From: Corynespora cassiicola
Taxonomy: Eukaryota > Ascomycota > Dothideomycetes > Pleosporales > Corynesporascaceae
Assembly: GCA_022059125.1 (NCBI GenBank)
Contig: JAEUWY010000013.1
Span: 1 to 64,000 of the forward strand
Direction of reading: 5' to 3'
Length of the DNA stretch: 64,000 nucleotides
Each line of letters opens with the position of its first letter. The stretch's first letter is position 1. The position numbers and the translations under genes were made by a program. This document shows, piece after piece, positions 22,837-32,544 of the stretch. The notes under the pieces are model-generated. The model saw only the letters and a list, made by a program, of their open reading frames with translations. It did no database searches and was not told the origin of the DNA.

Positions 22837-24107
22837 TTTCCTAGAATCTGGTGATTGGTACAAGAAGCATTGCCCCGCGTCCGAGCGCAAGAAGATATTA
22901 GCGCCATATCAAGTGCCAGACTTCCTCTGCAACAAGACTTGCACCGATCTCAATGGTTACTTTGGTTCTGAGAGCTCGTTTGTCTCCAAAGATGGCGGAG
23001 AGGGCAAGCTTCAGAGTCTTGGTGTGTTCTTTGTTGTTCCCATGATCGGCAATCAGCTTATCATTGAGTTACTAACCCAGGCACGTGGTTTAGAATTCTC
23101 ACCAAGAAAGTTTTGACGTCGGATGAGAGGAAAACAGACGAAGGCAAAGACTACCTCTGGTATGAGATGGGTTTCTTCATACGGTGGAACAGTTCGAGCA
23201 CCTGCAGGGTCTTGTGCATCGGGACACCACGAGAGGTGACTGCCGAGCTTAAGGCTCTCCTCACTGCACCTCAGCCGCCGACTTTTGAGTTCGAAGACCC
23301 TTTGGCAATGCTCCGACCTCTCTTCGACGAGATTATAAAGCTGTGTGACGAAAGTACACGGCGTGTGACCGAGTCGGTCCGCGCCATCGAGCTTGTATGA
23401 TCCCTTCAATACAATCCTCGTCTGCTTGAGCACTGACACTGCGTTTTCAGAATAGGAGGGAGAGGCCCGATTTTGAAGGATTACGCAATCTAGCGCGGCA
23501 TACAGGGCACCTAGTAGAAGTAGAACAAGTCGCCATTGAGACGATAGAACAGCTTGTTCATCGACAAGAAAGCAACTTCGAACATCTAGGTGCACTCACC
23601 AAGACATATCAGGTGCAAGCAAGGGAATACTTGCTATTTCAGCTGCAGATGATGAAGAGCCTGAGGTGGCGTGCGCAGTCCACCCACGACCGGTTGGAAG
23701 AGGAGATTACTCTGGTAACGCACTTACCTGATGAGTCACGTCGTATGCGTGGCCAGAGCTAACTAAGCCATGTAGGCCTACAACATGCTTGCGAGCTCGG
23801 ACAATGCTGTCATGAAATCTATTACTCTTCTGACGATGATCTTCCTACCAGCGACCTTTATATCGGTAAGCATTGTGAACATGTGCGGCCCAGTTTCCCA
23901 AGGTACTTATCTATGCTATCTCAGGCACTCTTCAGCACCACATTCTTCTCCTTTTCAGAGGACGGGTGGCAATTCTCCCATAAATTCTGGGTCTATTGGG
24001 TGGTTGTCATTCCTTTGACTATTGTCGTACTTTTTGGCTGGTGGTGGTGGCTTGGAGGATCATATGAACTCATTCGATCTCGACGGTTGCACGACCGAAA
24101 AGGATAA
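22837..24107 (+). CDS. CorA-like two-helix membrane protein, 5' end unresolved
   Basis: Five exons can be joined in phase: 22837-23021, 23081-23394, 23451-23714, 23776-23865 and 23925-24107. The introns have GT..AG ends with CTAAC branch sites. At least one upstream exon is missing from my model, since the first exon starts at a 3' splice site with one base of a codon. The C-terminal part has the pattern of fungal CorA-like proteins: a long amphipathic region (LVEVEQVAIETIEQLVHRQE, then MKSLRWRAQSTHDRLEEEI), then SSDNAVMKSITLLTMIFLPATF as first membrane segment, and FWVYWVVVIPLTIVVLFGWW as second. The GMN selectivity motif of true CorA magnesium channels is not visible between them. A transport role is not established for these proteins. 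The gene lies between the two inverted NLR copies. Confidence 0.8.
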
Positions 24108-25307
24108 ATGTTCCTGTTCGTCAGTGGGATTACTAGGACATGGTTGTCATAATGGAAGAGGTTAGCTGCATTTTCAACTATTGAGCCAACTTTGAATGAC
24201 TGACGGAAAGTACCGGATAGATGTGCCAGGAGATGGGTAGCACCTTAGTCGCCTCCCTCAATAGCTTATATTGCGAGAATTCAGCAAGCAGTTATGCTAA
24301 TTCGCTCTATTCAGTCCTAGAATTCTAGCTAACTAAACCTGGTCCACCGTGATAGTGCTGTGATCGTCCCAAACCAGAATATTTGCCCGGCGCGATTTCT
24401 GCATACGAACTTCTGTGGGAACATCACAGGGTCGTAATGAAGTTCGTATTCAGTCGCAATAACCATGGAATCAATCATGCTCCACTAGTGTAGCTAACGT
24501 ACGTGATAAGCGAATGGGCCAGACAACGGACAGGCCACTTTTGCCAAGGCCAGACGGTCGCATCCACCACCAGCGTAGTTGGAACTGCTCAAAGGCACAG
24601 ACGAGGTGAGCTAGAGCCGGCCTGTCCGTTGTCTGGCTTGAGCGGCAGCATGAGTGTGTCGTCCATTGGTTGCGCTCGTGGCGAAAGTCAATGTGTTGTG
24701 GGCAGCTTATGGGGCTGGCTAGGCGGGGGGCGCTGCTGAGGCTGGGGCTGCAGCTGGAGCGGCGGCTTATGCTGTGCGACGGGGGCGGGGGCGCAGTCCC
24801 TTCGCGCTGTCTATCGGCACACATCGGCGCGTGCATGCTGCTGGTCGTTGGTGGGCCTTCGCTAGATTTGCATCCGCGGCACAACCCAAGGCAGACCGGA
24901 CCCAGTTCGCATAACGCCTCAACCGTGCTGTAAAGTGGCCTCAGCCTTACAAGTGCTGCCTAACTCTACAGATTGCCTCGACCCGCTCGTGCAGCTGAAT
25001 TAGCTGTCCCGCTTTCTTCCTCGTTTGCATAGTGAATCTGCCTTTTCGTCCTGCATTCCTGCTGTGGGATGCTGGGTGAGATTCATCGCGCTTGACATAA
25101 CAGCTATCGAAAGACATCTGCGGGCTTTCCGCGCCCGAGCATCTTTCCCTACGTCCAATATTACGGACCCTTGCATCGCTGCCATCGAATATTCGAAGAA
25201 CCTCCACGATACCAGACTGCTATTCTTTCTTCACAGAGTCCCGCATCTTTCAGTCTGATGCGAAAAGGAGGTCCAAGAGCACTGAATCGGAAGGTATCTA
25301 GCTGATC
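24108..25307. other. Upstream region of the PNP-NACHT-ankyrin gene
   Basis: I find no gene here. The stretch contains a 19-bp inverted repeat (24518-24637). From about 24770 onward it is similar to the region upstream of the gutted copy at 22 kb. Just before the start codon the segment TCGAAGAACCTC..CCCGCATCTTTCAGT is shared with the minus strand at about 21750-21820. Confidence 0.55.
24518..24637. repeat. Perfect 19-bp inverted repeat around an 82-bp loop
   Basis: 24518-24536 (GCCAGACAACGGACAGGCC) is the exact reverse complement of 24619-24637. It could be a small foldback element or a relic of replication-slip inversion. Confidence 0.85.
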
Positions 25308-28300
25308 ATGTCTCAGCAGAAGCTTGAAAATGGAGACTATACCGTCGGCTGGATCTGCGCCATCACCACCGAGTATGTCGCCGCTCAAGCTTTCCTCGAC
25401 GAAAAGCACGGCCGGCCAGAGCATGTACACCCCCACGACAACAACGATTACACACTTGGTCGAATTGGGCAACACAATGTTGTCGTAGCCGTCCTGCCCG
25501 AGGGTGAATACGGTACTTCATCTGCGGCAGTCGTCGCAAGGGACATGCTCCACAGCTTCCCCAATGTCAGAATCGGGCTGATGGTCGGCATTGGTGGCGG
25601 CGCCCCGACTCTCAAGCACGACATCCGTCTGGGCGATATCGTAGTCAGCGCCCCTCGCGATGGAAAGGGTGGTGTGTTTCAGTACGATTTTGGCAAGACG
25701 ATCCAGGAGCAGAGCTTCCGGCCAACCGGTTTTCTAAATCAGCCACCCACAGCCTTACGAACGGCCATGAGCGGGCTCAAAGCCGAATATGAGAGTGACG
25801 GGCATCAACTTGATGACGCTGTCAACGGCGTTCTGGAGAAAAAGCCTCGTTTGAAGAGGAAGTATAAGCGACCAGACCCGGACACTGACAGGCTCTATCT
25901 AAGTGGATTGGTGCATTCCACCAACGACGAAGCGAACTGTGCCGAAGTTTGTGGTGGTGACCCTTCGAAGCTTGTCCCGCGAAACCCAAGGACCGAAGAA
26001 GACGACAATCCAGCAGTCCATTACGGCATAGTGGCTTCTGCAAACCAGCTGATGAAGAATGCTGCACTTCGCGACAAGTTTGCCAAAGAAAACGGCGTGC
26101 TGTGCTTCGAGATGGAAGCAGCTGGGCTGATGAACCACTTCCCATGCCTGGTGATTCGCGGCATCTGCGACTACTCTGACACGCATAAGAACAAGGAATG
26201 GCAGGGCTATGCAGCCATGGTGGCAGCCGCGTATGCAAAAGATCTCCTGAACCGTATTCCGGTCAACAAGGTAGAGGCTGAGAGAAGAATCAGCGATGTC
26301 CTATCTTCTGGTTAGTTTGCTTGGGAGATGCTATGAGCATGTTGGTTAATATAAGAGTAGTCGAGCAAAATGTGTACAAAGTACGTCGTGGTGTAGAAGA
26401 CTTGGCCGTTGAGCAGCGTCGGGGAGAGCTCCATCGCTGGCTGTCACCACCCGAGCCATCAACAAACTACAACAAAGCGCTGCAGCAGCGTCAAGAAGGT
26501 ACAGGATCTTGGTTCTTGCATATTGACGCATTCAACATGTGGAAATCGCAAAGAAATTCCCTCCTGTGGCTCTATGGTATACCGGGATGCGGCAAGACCA
26601 TCCTTAGCTCTACTATCATTGAACATCTCAAGAGTCGTTCCACCCAACCCCTCCTCTACTTCTACTTTGACTTCACTGATAGCGAGAAGCAAACTCTTAG
26701 AGGTGTAGTCTGCTCTCTTATCAGCCAACTTTATCATACGTGTAAGAGTGCCCAGGAACCGTTGAATGCGCTCTTTTCTTCATTCGAAGATAAAAATATG
26801 CGACCAAGCTGCGAATCACTTTGCAAGGTTCTGCGGGAAATGACTGGGCGGGCAGAAGAGGTTTGGATTATTCTGGATGCCATCGATGAATGCGTTGAAC
26901 GCAAGGGGAGCGCAACGGAAGGCCTGCTTTTGTGGATACGGCATCTTATGAACTTAGAGCAAAAGAACGTTCACTTTCTTGTGACAAGTCGGCCAGAGCA
27001 GGATATTCAGTCAGAAATGGACCATTTGATTAGTGAGGAGAACAGGATAGCTATCCAGAGTGACCTTGTCAATGCCGATATTCTGGCATACATCCACGCT
27101 AAGGTCAGGAAGGGCGAAGGACTGAAGAGATGGCGGAGTCGTCAAGATGTTCAGAGAGAGATTGAGGAAAAGCTCGCGCAAAAGGCCGACGGCATGTGAG
27201 TAGAATCTCTGCTTCTTTGCATCTGCATTCTCAATGCCAGTGCTAAATGCTGAACAGGTTCCGATGGGTAGCGTGCCAGATTGATGTTCTGGAGGGCTGT
27301 CTGGACTACCCCACCCTCAGTACTGCGCTAGAGTCACTCCCGAAAACACTGGATGAAACCTATGCAAGGATATTAAAAGCGATTCCAGACGTTTGCAAAA
27401 AAAATGCGCTGAGGATACTTCAATTCTTAACGTTTTCCGAGCGACCTTTGAGGCTTGAGGAAGCTGTCGACGCGATAGCGGTCAACGTTAATGGAAGTCC
27501 ACACTTCTCTTCCAAGAATCGAATGCCCGAACCGCAGGAGATTACGCGTTACTGCTCGAGCCTGGTGGTTATTGTATTGGTCAAAGATGGGAACAAAACC
27601 ACACATATGGAGCTCCAACTGGCACATTTTTCGGTCAAGGAATATCTGACTTCTGATCGACTGAACAGTGATACTGCTCAAGCCTTGCGAGAGAATGCTG
27701 CGAGAGCATCTGTCGCCAGGGCATGTCTGGCATACTTGCTGCATTTCAACCAAGTTCTTCCGTTGGAAACGATACTAAAAGAGTTTCCGTTCGCAGAATA
27801 TTGTGCAATGTTCTGGATGTCTCATGCTCGTGCAGCTCAACACGAAAGCGGCGGAATGATAGGTTTGATTGAGAGGCTCTTCTGTTCTCAGAGCAGTTCA
27901 TACAAGATTTGCTATAGTCTTTACCGTCCAGACGAGAGATATCATAGACGCTACGATGGTGAACCAGCATCAGGATTGTACTATGCAGCATTTGGAGGGT
28001 TGCAAGAGTCAGCTAAATTGTTGCTCAACAAGGGCGCTGACGCCAACGCCCAGGGTGGAGACTACGGCAACGCGCTCCAGGCAGCTTCAGCGGAAGGCCA
28101 CAAAGACATTGCAGAGCTGCTGGTCAAGGCGGGCGCCGATGTCAACGCCCAGGGTGGACGCTACGGCAACGCGCTCCAGGCAGCTTCAGCGAGAGGCCAC
28201 AAAGACATTGCAGAGCTGCTGGTCAAGGCGGGCGCCGATGTCAACGCCCAGGGTGGAGACGACGGCAACGCGCTCCAGGCAGCTTCAGCGGAAGGCCACA

Positions 28301-30637
28301 AAGACATTGCAGAGCTGCTGGTCAAGGCGGGCGCCGATGTCAACGCCCAGCGTGGAAAGTACGGCAACGCGCTCCAGGCAGCTTCAGCGGAAGGCCACAA
28401 AGACATTGCAGAGCTGCTGGTCAAGGCGGGCGCCGATGTCAACGCCCAGGGTGGACGCTACGGCAACGCGCTCCAGGCAGCTTCAGCGGAAGGCCACAAA
28501 GACATTGCAGAGCTGCTGGTCAAGGCGGGCGCCGATGTCAACGCCCAGGGTGGACGCTACGGCAACGCGCTCCAGGCAGCTTCAGCGGAAGGCCACAAAG
28601 ACATTGCAGAGCTGCTGGTCAAGGCGGGCGCCGATGTCAACGCCCAGGGTGGAGCTACGGCAACGCGCTCCAGGCAGCTTCAGCGGAAGGCCACAAAGAC
28701 ATTGCAGAGCTGCTGGTCAAGGCGGGCGCCGATGTCAACGCCCAGGGTGGATACTACGGCAACGCGCTCTACGCAGCTTCAGCGGAAGGCCACAAAGACA
28801 TTGCAGAGCTGCTGGTCAAGGCGGGCGCCGATGTCAACACCCAGCGTGGAGACTACGGCAACGCGCTCTACGCAGCTTCAGCGGAAGGCCACAAAGACAT
28901 TGCAGAGCTGCTGGTCAAGGCGGGCGCCGATGTCAACGCCCAGGGTGGACGCTACGGCAACGCGCTCTACGCAGCTTCAGCGAGCAGGCTGCAAGGCGGG
29001 CGCCGATGTCAACGACATTGGCAGAGCTGCTGGTCAAGGCGGGCGCCGATGTCAACACCCAGCGTGGAAAGTACGGCAACGCGCTCCAGGCAGCTTCAGC
29101 GGAAGGCCACAAAGACATTGCAGAGCTGCTGGTCAAGGCGGGCGCCGATGTCAACGCCCAGCGTGGAAAGTACGGCAACGCGCTCCAGGCAGCTTTAGAG
29201 AGAGGCCACAAAGACATTGCAGAGCTGCTGGTCAAGGCGGGCGCCGATGTCAACGCCCAGGGTGGACGCTACGGCAACGCGCTCCAGGAAGCTTCAGCAA
29301 GAGGCCACAAAGACATTGCAGAGCTGCTGGTCAAGGCGGGCGCCGATGTCAACGCCCAGGGTGGACGCTGCGGCAACGCGCTCCAGGAAGCTTCAGCAAG
29401 AGGCCACAAAGACATTGCAGAGCTGCTGGTCAAGGCGGGCGCCGATGTCAACGCCCAGGGTGGATACTACGACAACGCGCTCCAGGCAGCTTCAGTGGGA
29501 GGCCACAAAGACATTGCAGAGCTGCTGGTCAAGGCGGGCGCCGATGTCAACGCCCAGGGTGGATACTACGACAACGCGCTCTACGCAGCTTCAGCAAGAG
29601 GCCACAAAGACATTGCAGAGCTGCTGGTCAAGGCGGGCGCCGATGTCAACGCCCAGGGTGGAGAATACGGCAACGCGCTCCAGGCAGCTTCATACAGAGG
29701 CTACAAAGACATTGTAGAGCTGCTGGTCAAGGCGGGCGCCGATGTCAAGGCCAAGGGTGGAGTGTACGGCAACGCGCTCCAGGCAGCTTCATACAGAGGC
29801 TACAAAGACATTGTAGAGCTGCTGGTCAAGGCGGGCGCCAACGTCAGCGCCCAGGGTGGATACTACGGCAACGCGCTCAAGGCAGCCTCAGCAGAAGGCC
29901 ACAAAGACATTGTAGAGCTGCTGGTCAAGGCGGGCGCTGATGTCAAGGCCCAGGGTGGAGAATACGGCAACGCGCTCCAGGCAGCTTTAGAGAAAGGCCA
30001 CAAAGACATTGCAGAGCTGCTGGTCAAGGCGGGCGCTGATGTCAAGGCCCAGGGTGGAGAATACGGCAACGCGCTCTACGCAGCTTTAGAGAAAGGCCAC
30101 AAAGACATTGCAGAGCTGCTGGTCAAGGCGGGCGCCGATGTTAACGCCCAGGGTGGAATGTACGGCAACGCGCTCTACGCAGCTTTAGCGAGAGGCTACA
30201 AAGACATTGTAGAGCTGCTGGTCAAGGCGGGCGCCGATGTTAACGCCCAGTGTGGAGACTACGGCAACGCGCTCCAGGCAGCTTCAGCGGAAGGCCACAA
30301 AGACATTGTAGAGCTGCTGGTCAAGGCGGGCGCCGATGTCAACGCCCAGGGTGGAATGTACGGCAACGCGCTCTACGCAGCTTCAGCGAGAGGCCACAAA
30401 GACATTGCAGAGCTGCTGGTCAAGGCGGGCGCCGATGTCAACACCCAGCGTGGAAAGTACGGCAACGCGCTCCAGGCAGCTTCAGCGGAAGGCCACAAAG
30501 ACATTGTAGAGCTGCTGGTCAAGGCGGGCGCCGATGTCAAGGCCAAGGGTGGAAAGTACGGCAACGCGCTCAAGGCAGCTTCATACAGAGGCCACAAAGA
30601 CATTGCAGAGCTGCTACGCAAAGCACTCGCAATTTAG
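25308..30637 (+). CDS. PNP-NACHT-ankyrin NLR protein with frameshifted repeat array
   Basis: Exons 25308-26310 and 26358-27195 plus a third from 27258 fit in phase (introns of 47 and 62 bp). Residues 1-330 form a PNP_UDP nucleoside-phosphorylase-like domain ([50 protein letters not shown]). A NACHT domain follows with Walker A GIPGCGKT, Walker [12 protein letters not shown] and the sensor HFLVTSRPE, then a winged-helix-like region. About 26 ankyrin repeats of 33 residues follow. In fungi such proteins act as non-self sensors: the repeats bind, NACHT oligomerises and the N-terminal domain is the effector. The ankyrin frame breaks at about 28653 (one base lost) and again at 28980-29020 (scrambled unit). 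Read as it stands, the third exon runs off-frame to a stop at 29940 (1507 residues). The ankyrin frame itself ends with TAG at 30637. Assembly error within the repeats is possible. Confidence 0.88.
28036..30631 (+). repeat. 99-bp tandem array coding about 26 ankyrin repeats
   Basis: The unit is 33 codons with consensus [18 protein letters not shown] then a [12 protein letters not shown] helix. Most units differ only at a few codons: the residue before YGN (R, K, D, E, Y, M), Q/Y after NAL, and AE/AR/YR/EK/ER before GH or GY. These positions lie on the exposed ankyrin finger and helix. None of the three forward frames has an internal stop over most of the array. Unit 7 lost one base near 28653 and unit 10 is scrambled at 28980-29020. 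Confidence 0.95.
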
Positions 30638-30882
30638 CTTTCTCAGAATAGTACTTTCTTCGCAGGTCACTAAGAATCATGAGATCGACTTACGCGAAGT
30701 AAAAGAATCGTAATTTAATGCTTACTCAGGATATGTAACAGCGCCTTCAGTATTTTGTGGCAAGATCTTGCCACTATGCGCAAGGATGACGGCCGGCTGA
30801 TTCTGGCCCGGACCTTGTAATGGAGACACCAGACTTCTTAAATTAAGGAAAGCCATTGTACAAAGTCATCTGTGATTGTTGT

Positions 30883-32544
30883 TCATCTATGCTCACAGGC
30901 TTGCAGATGATCTTTCATGAAAATCTCAGGACTGATCAGATGTAACTGCTTCTTTCTCAAAAGATGGTTGGTCACAATCATCTTGTAATGAGTATAACAT
31001 CCACTTCTATCGGCCCATAGTTGTGCTCTCGGGTCGAACAGGATGCGCTCTTGCTCCTTTTGTGGGTAATCACTTAGCACTGATAGATCCAAGTAAGTTA
31101 GGTTGGGGAGGCTTGTTGCGACTGCGGGAAGAGCAGTCTCCCAAAGCCCCTTCGAAGGGGCCAGCGTAACAGTAGAAAGTGTTAAACGGCGCAACGTTAC
31201 TCTGAGCGATACTAAAAATCGCAAGAGCGTGGGTTCATCTGTCGAAATCTCGAGCTGGAGTTCTTCGATCTTCGACCATGGAGCGAATTGAGAAAGTAAC
31301 GTTAGTAGTTCTTTAGGTCCGTCTCCATTCTCACGGGACCAGTAGTCCGGTAGAAGGTGGCCATCCACCAGCCAGCCAAAAGCTAAGCGTACCCTCTTCA
31401 AGTTTTTACCACAGCAAAGAAACTCGAAGAGCGATCTGGCTGCGGTAAAGAGACCCCCATTATTCTCGTCTTCTGAAACCGAGCAATCGATATGAGTGAG
31501 CTCTCGGATAGCGTTCTCCATGATGATCAGCTGCCTTGTGTATTCTTCATCTCTGTCATTGTTTGACAAGAGCTCCAACCCTTCCATATCTGCCTGCTCA
31601 GCATCACCATATAGCTCTCGTAGTTTCCTGATCTCGCTGTGCCCCTCGCCATTCCAAAGAGATCGCAGACGGCATGGGCCCCAAAAAGCTGGACCTTCGA
31701 CATGAAAAATTATGGAAGTAAGGCTAACGAGTGATGGTTTGGCCCAACCTATGGCACGTAATGCGTATGATAAGTGTAACGCTTCGAAATCATTGTCCTC
31801 TTGGCAATCTTCATCATAGCTTTCGGTACCGATATCGTAGTACGTGTTGAGGCGAAGCCGCTTCCAGTGAGTGACCCATAGATCTCTAAATAGAACCGTA
31901 GGTTTGTGGATGAATGTGGTGAGTCGTGTAAAGTTTGCTAGCGCCTCGTCGAGCTTTGCAATACTGTATTGCTCCGCAACCGATGACGTAGCAGTTGCAG
32001 GATGAACAGACTCGTAATGAGTACAGTTCAACCTGCGAAAACAGAGCTGTCGTGTCAAACAGCGCGTTGTATCGTCGGCTGCCACACGTTCGGCCTCATA
32101 TTGCTGGTAGAGAGATTCTCTGCGCTCGTCCGAGTGATTCAACCAGTCGGAATAAGACATTATCTCGTCATGTGTATGGAATTCACTGTCTTCTTCTTCA
32201 AATGGATTCAAAGTAATGTTAGGATCATCCGGCAAGCTGACAGATTGCTCCCATTCATCACGGTCGTGGTACTTTCGCATTCTTTTCCCCCTCTTAAGGA
32301 CTAAAATTCGCGCGTGCGGTGCTAGCCTTTGATTTGAGGCTACACATATCAGATTCCGAACACTAGCTTCGCTCATCTCGAAGGTGACTGTTTCGAAGCA
32401 AAGGGGCGTGACGATGTCTCGACATTCGTGGTTCGCGAGTCGAAACCGTTTCCGATCTTCTAAAACCAGGAGTCTGAGTATCGCAAGCCATAGTTCAGTA
32501 GGGAGGCCAAGTGAGCGGTTCGTTGAGGCGTTATTGTCCATCAT
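30883..32544 (-). CDS. F-box protein with C-terminal leucine-rich region
   Basis: One exon on the minus strand, 553 residues from the ATG at 32544. The frame is open to 32730, but the residues upstream look like untranslated leader, and the F-box begins shortly after MMDNN. LPTELWLAILRLL..LEDRKRFRLANHECRDIVTPLCFETVTF is the F-box, residues of about 12-55. The C-terminal 250 residues contain irregular leucine-rich segments (LKRVRLAFGWLV, IEELQLEIS, LRRLTLSTVTLAP, LPNLTYLDLSVL). Such proteins recruit substrates to SCF ubiquitin ligases; the substrate is unknown. The 3' ends of this gene and of the NLR face each other about 245 bp apart. Confidence 0.88.
   Translation of the reverse strand: MMDNNASTNRSLGLPTELWLAILRLLVLEDRKRFRLANHECRDIVTPLCFETVTFEMSEASVRNLICVASNQRLAPHARILVLKRGKRMRKYHDRDEWEQSVSLPDDPNITLNPFEEEDSEFHTHDEIMSYSDWLNHSDERRESLYQQYEAERVAADDTTRCLTRQLCFRRLNCTHYESVHPATATSSVAEQYSIAKLDEALANFTRLTTFIHKPTVLFRDLWVTHWKRLRLNTYYDIGTESYDEDCQEDNDFEALHLSYALRAIGWAKPSLVSLTSIIFHVEGPAFWGPCRLRSLWNGEGHSEIRKLRELYGDAEQADMEGLELLSNNDRDEEYTRQLIIMENAIRELTHIDCSVSEDENNGGLFTAARSLFEFLCCGKNLKRVRLAFGWLVDGHLLPDYWSRENGDGPKELLTLLSQFAPWSKIEELQLEISTDEPTLLRFLVSLRVTLRRLTLSTVTLAPSKGLWETALPAVATSLPNLTYLDLSVLSDYPQKEQERILFDPRAQLWADRSGCYTHYKMIVTNHLLRKKQLHLISPEIFMKDHLQACEHR

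Noticed and set aside
22837..24107. True CorA magnesium channel
   Set aside because: The fold pattern is CorA-like, but no GMN motif is visible between the membrane segments, so I do not assign magnesium transport.
27869..29020. Plus-strand frame 2 over the first ten ankyrin units
   Set aside because: It reads the repeats off-frame here (Arg/Gln/Trp-rich). Only from about 29020 does this frame code real ankyrin repeats.
28161..30621. Minus-strand frames across the ankyrin array (Thr-Ser-Ala-Pro-rich repeats)
   Set aside because: They are the complement of the ankyrin units, carry no independent signal, and simply stay open because the unit length is a multiple of three.
28036..30631. CRISPR-like array
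   Set aside because: The regular 99-bp units are coding ankyrin repeats without distinct spacers, in a eukaryotic genome.
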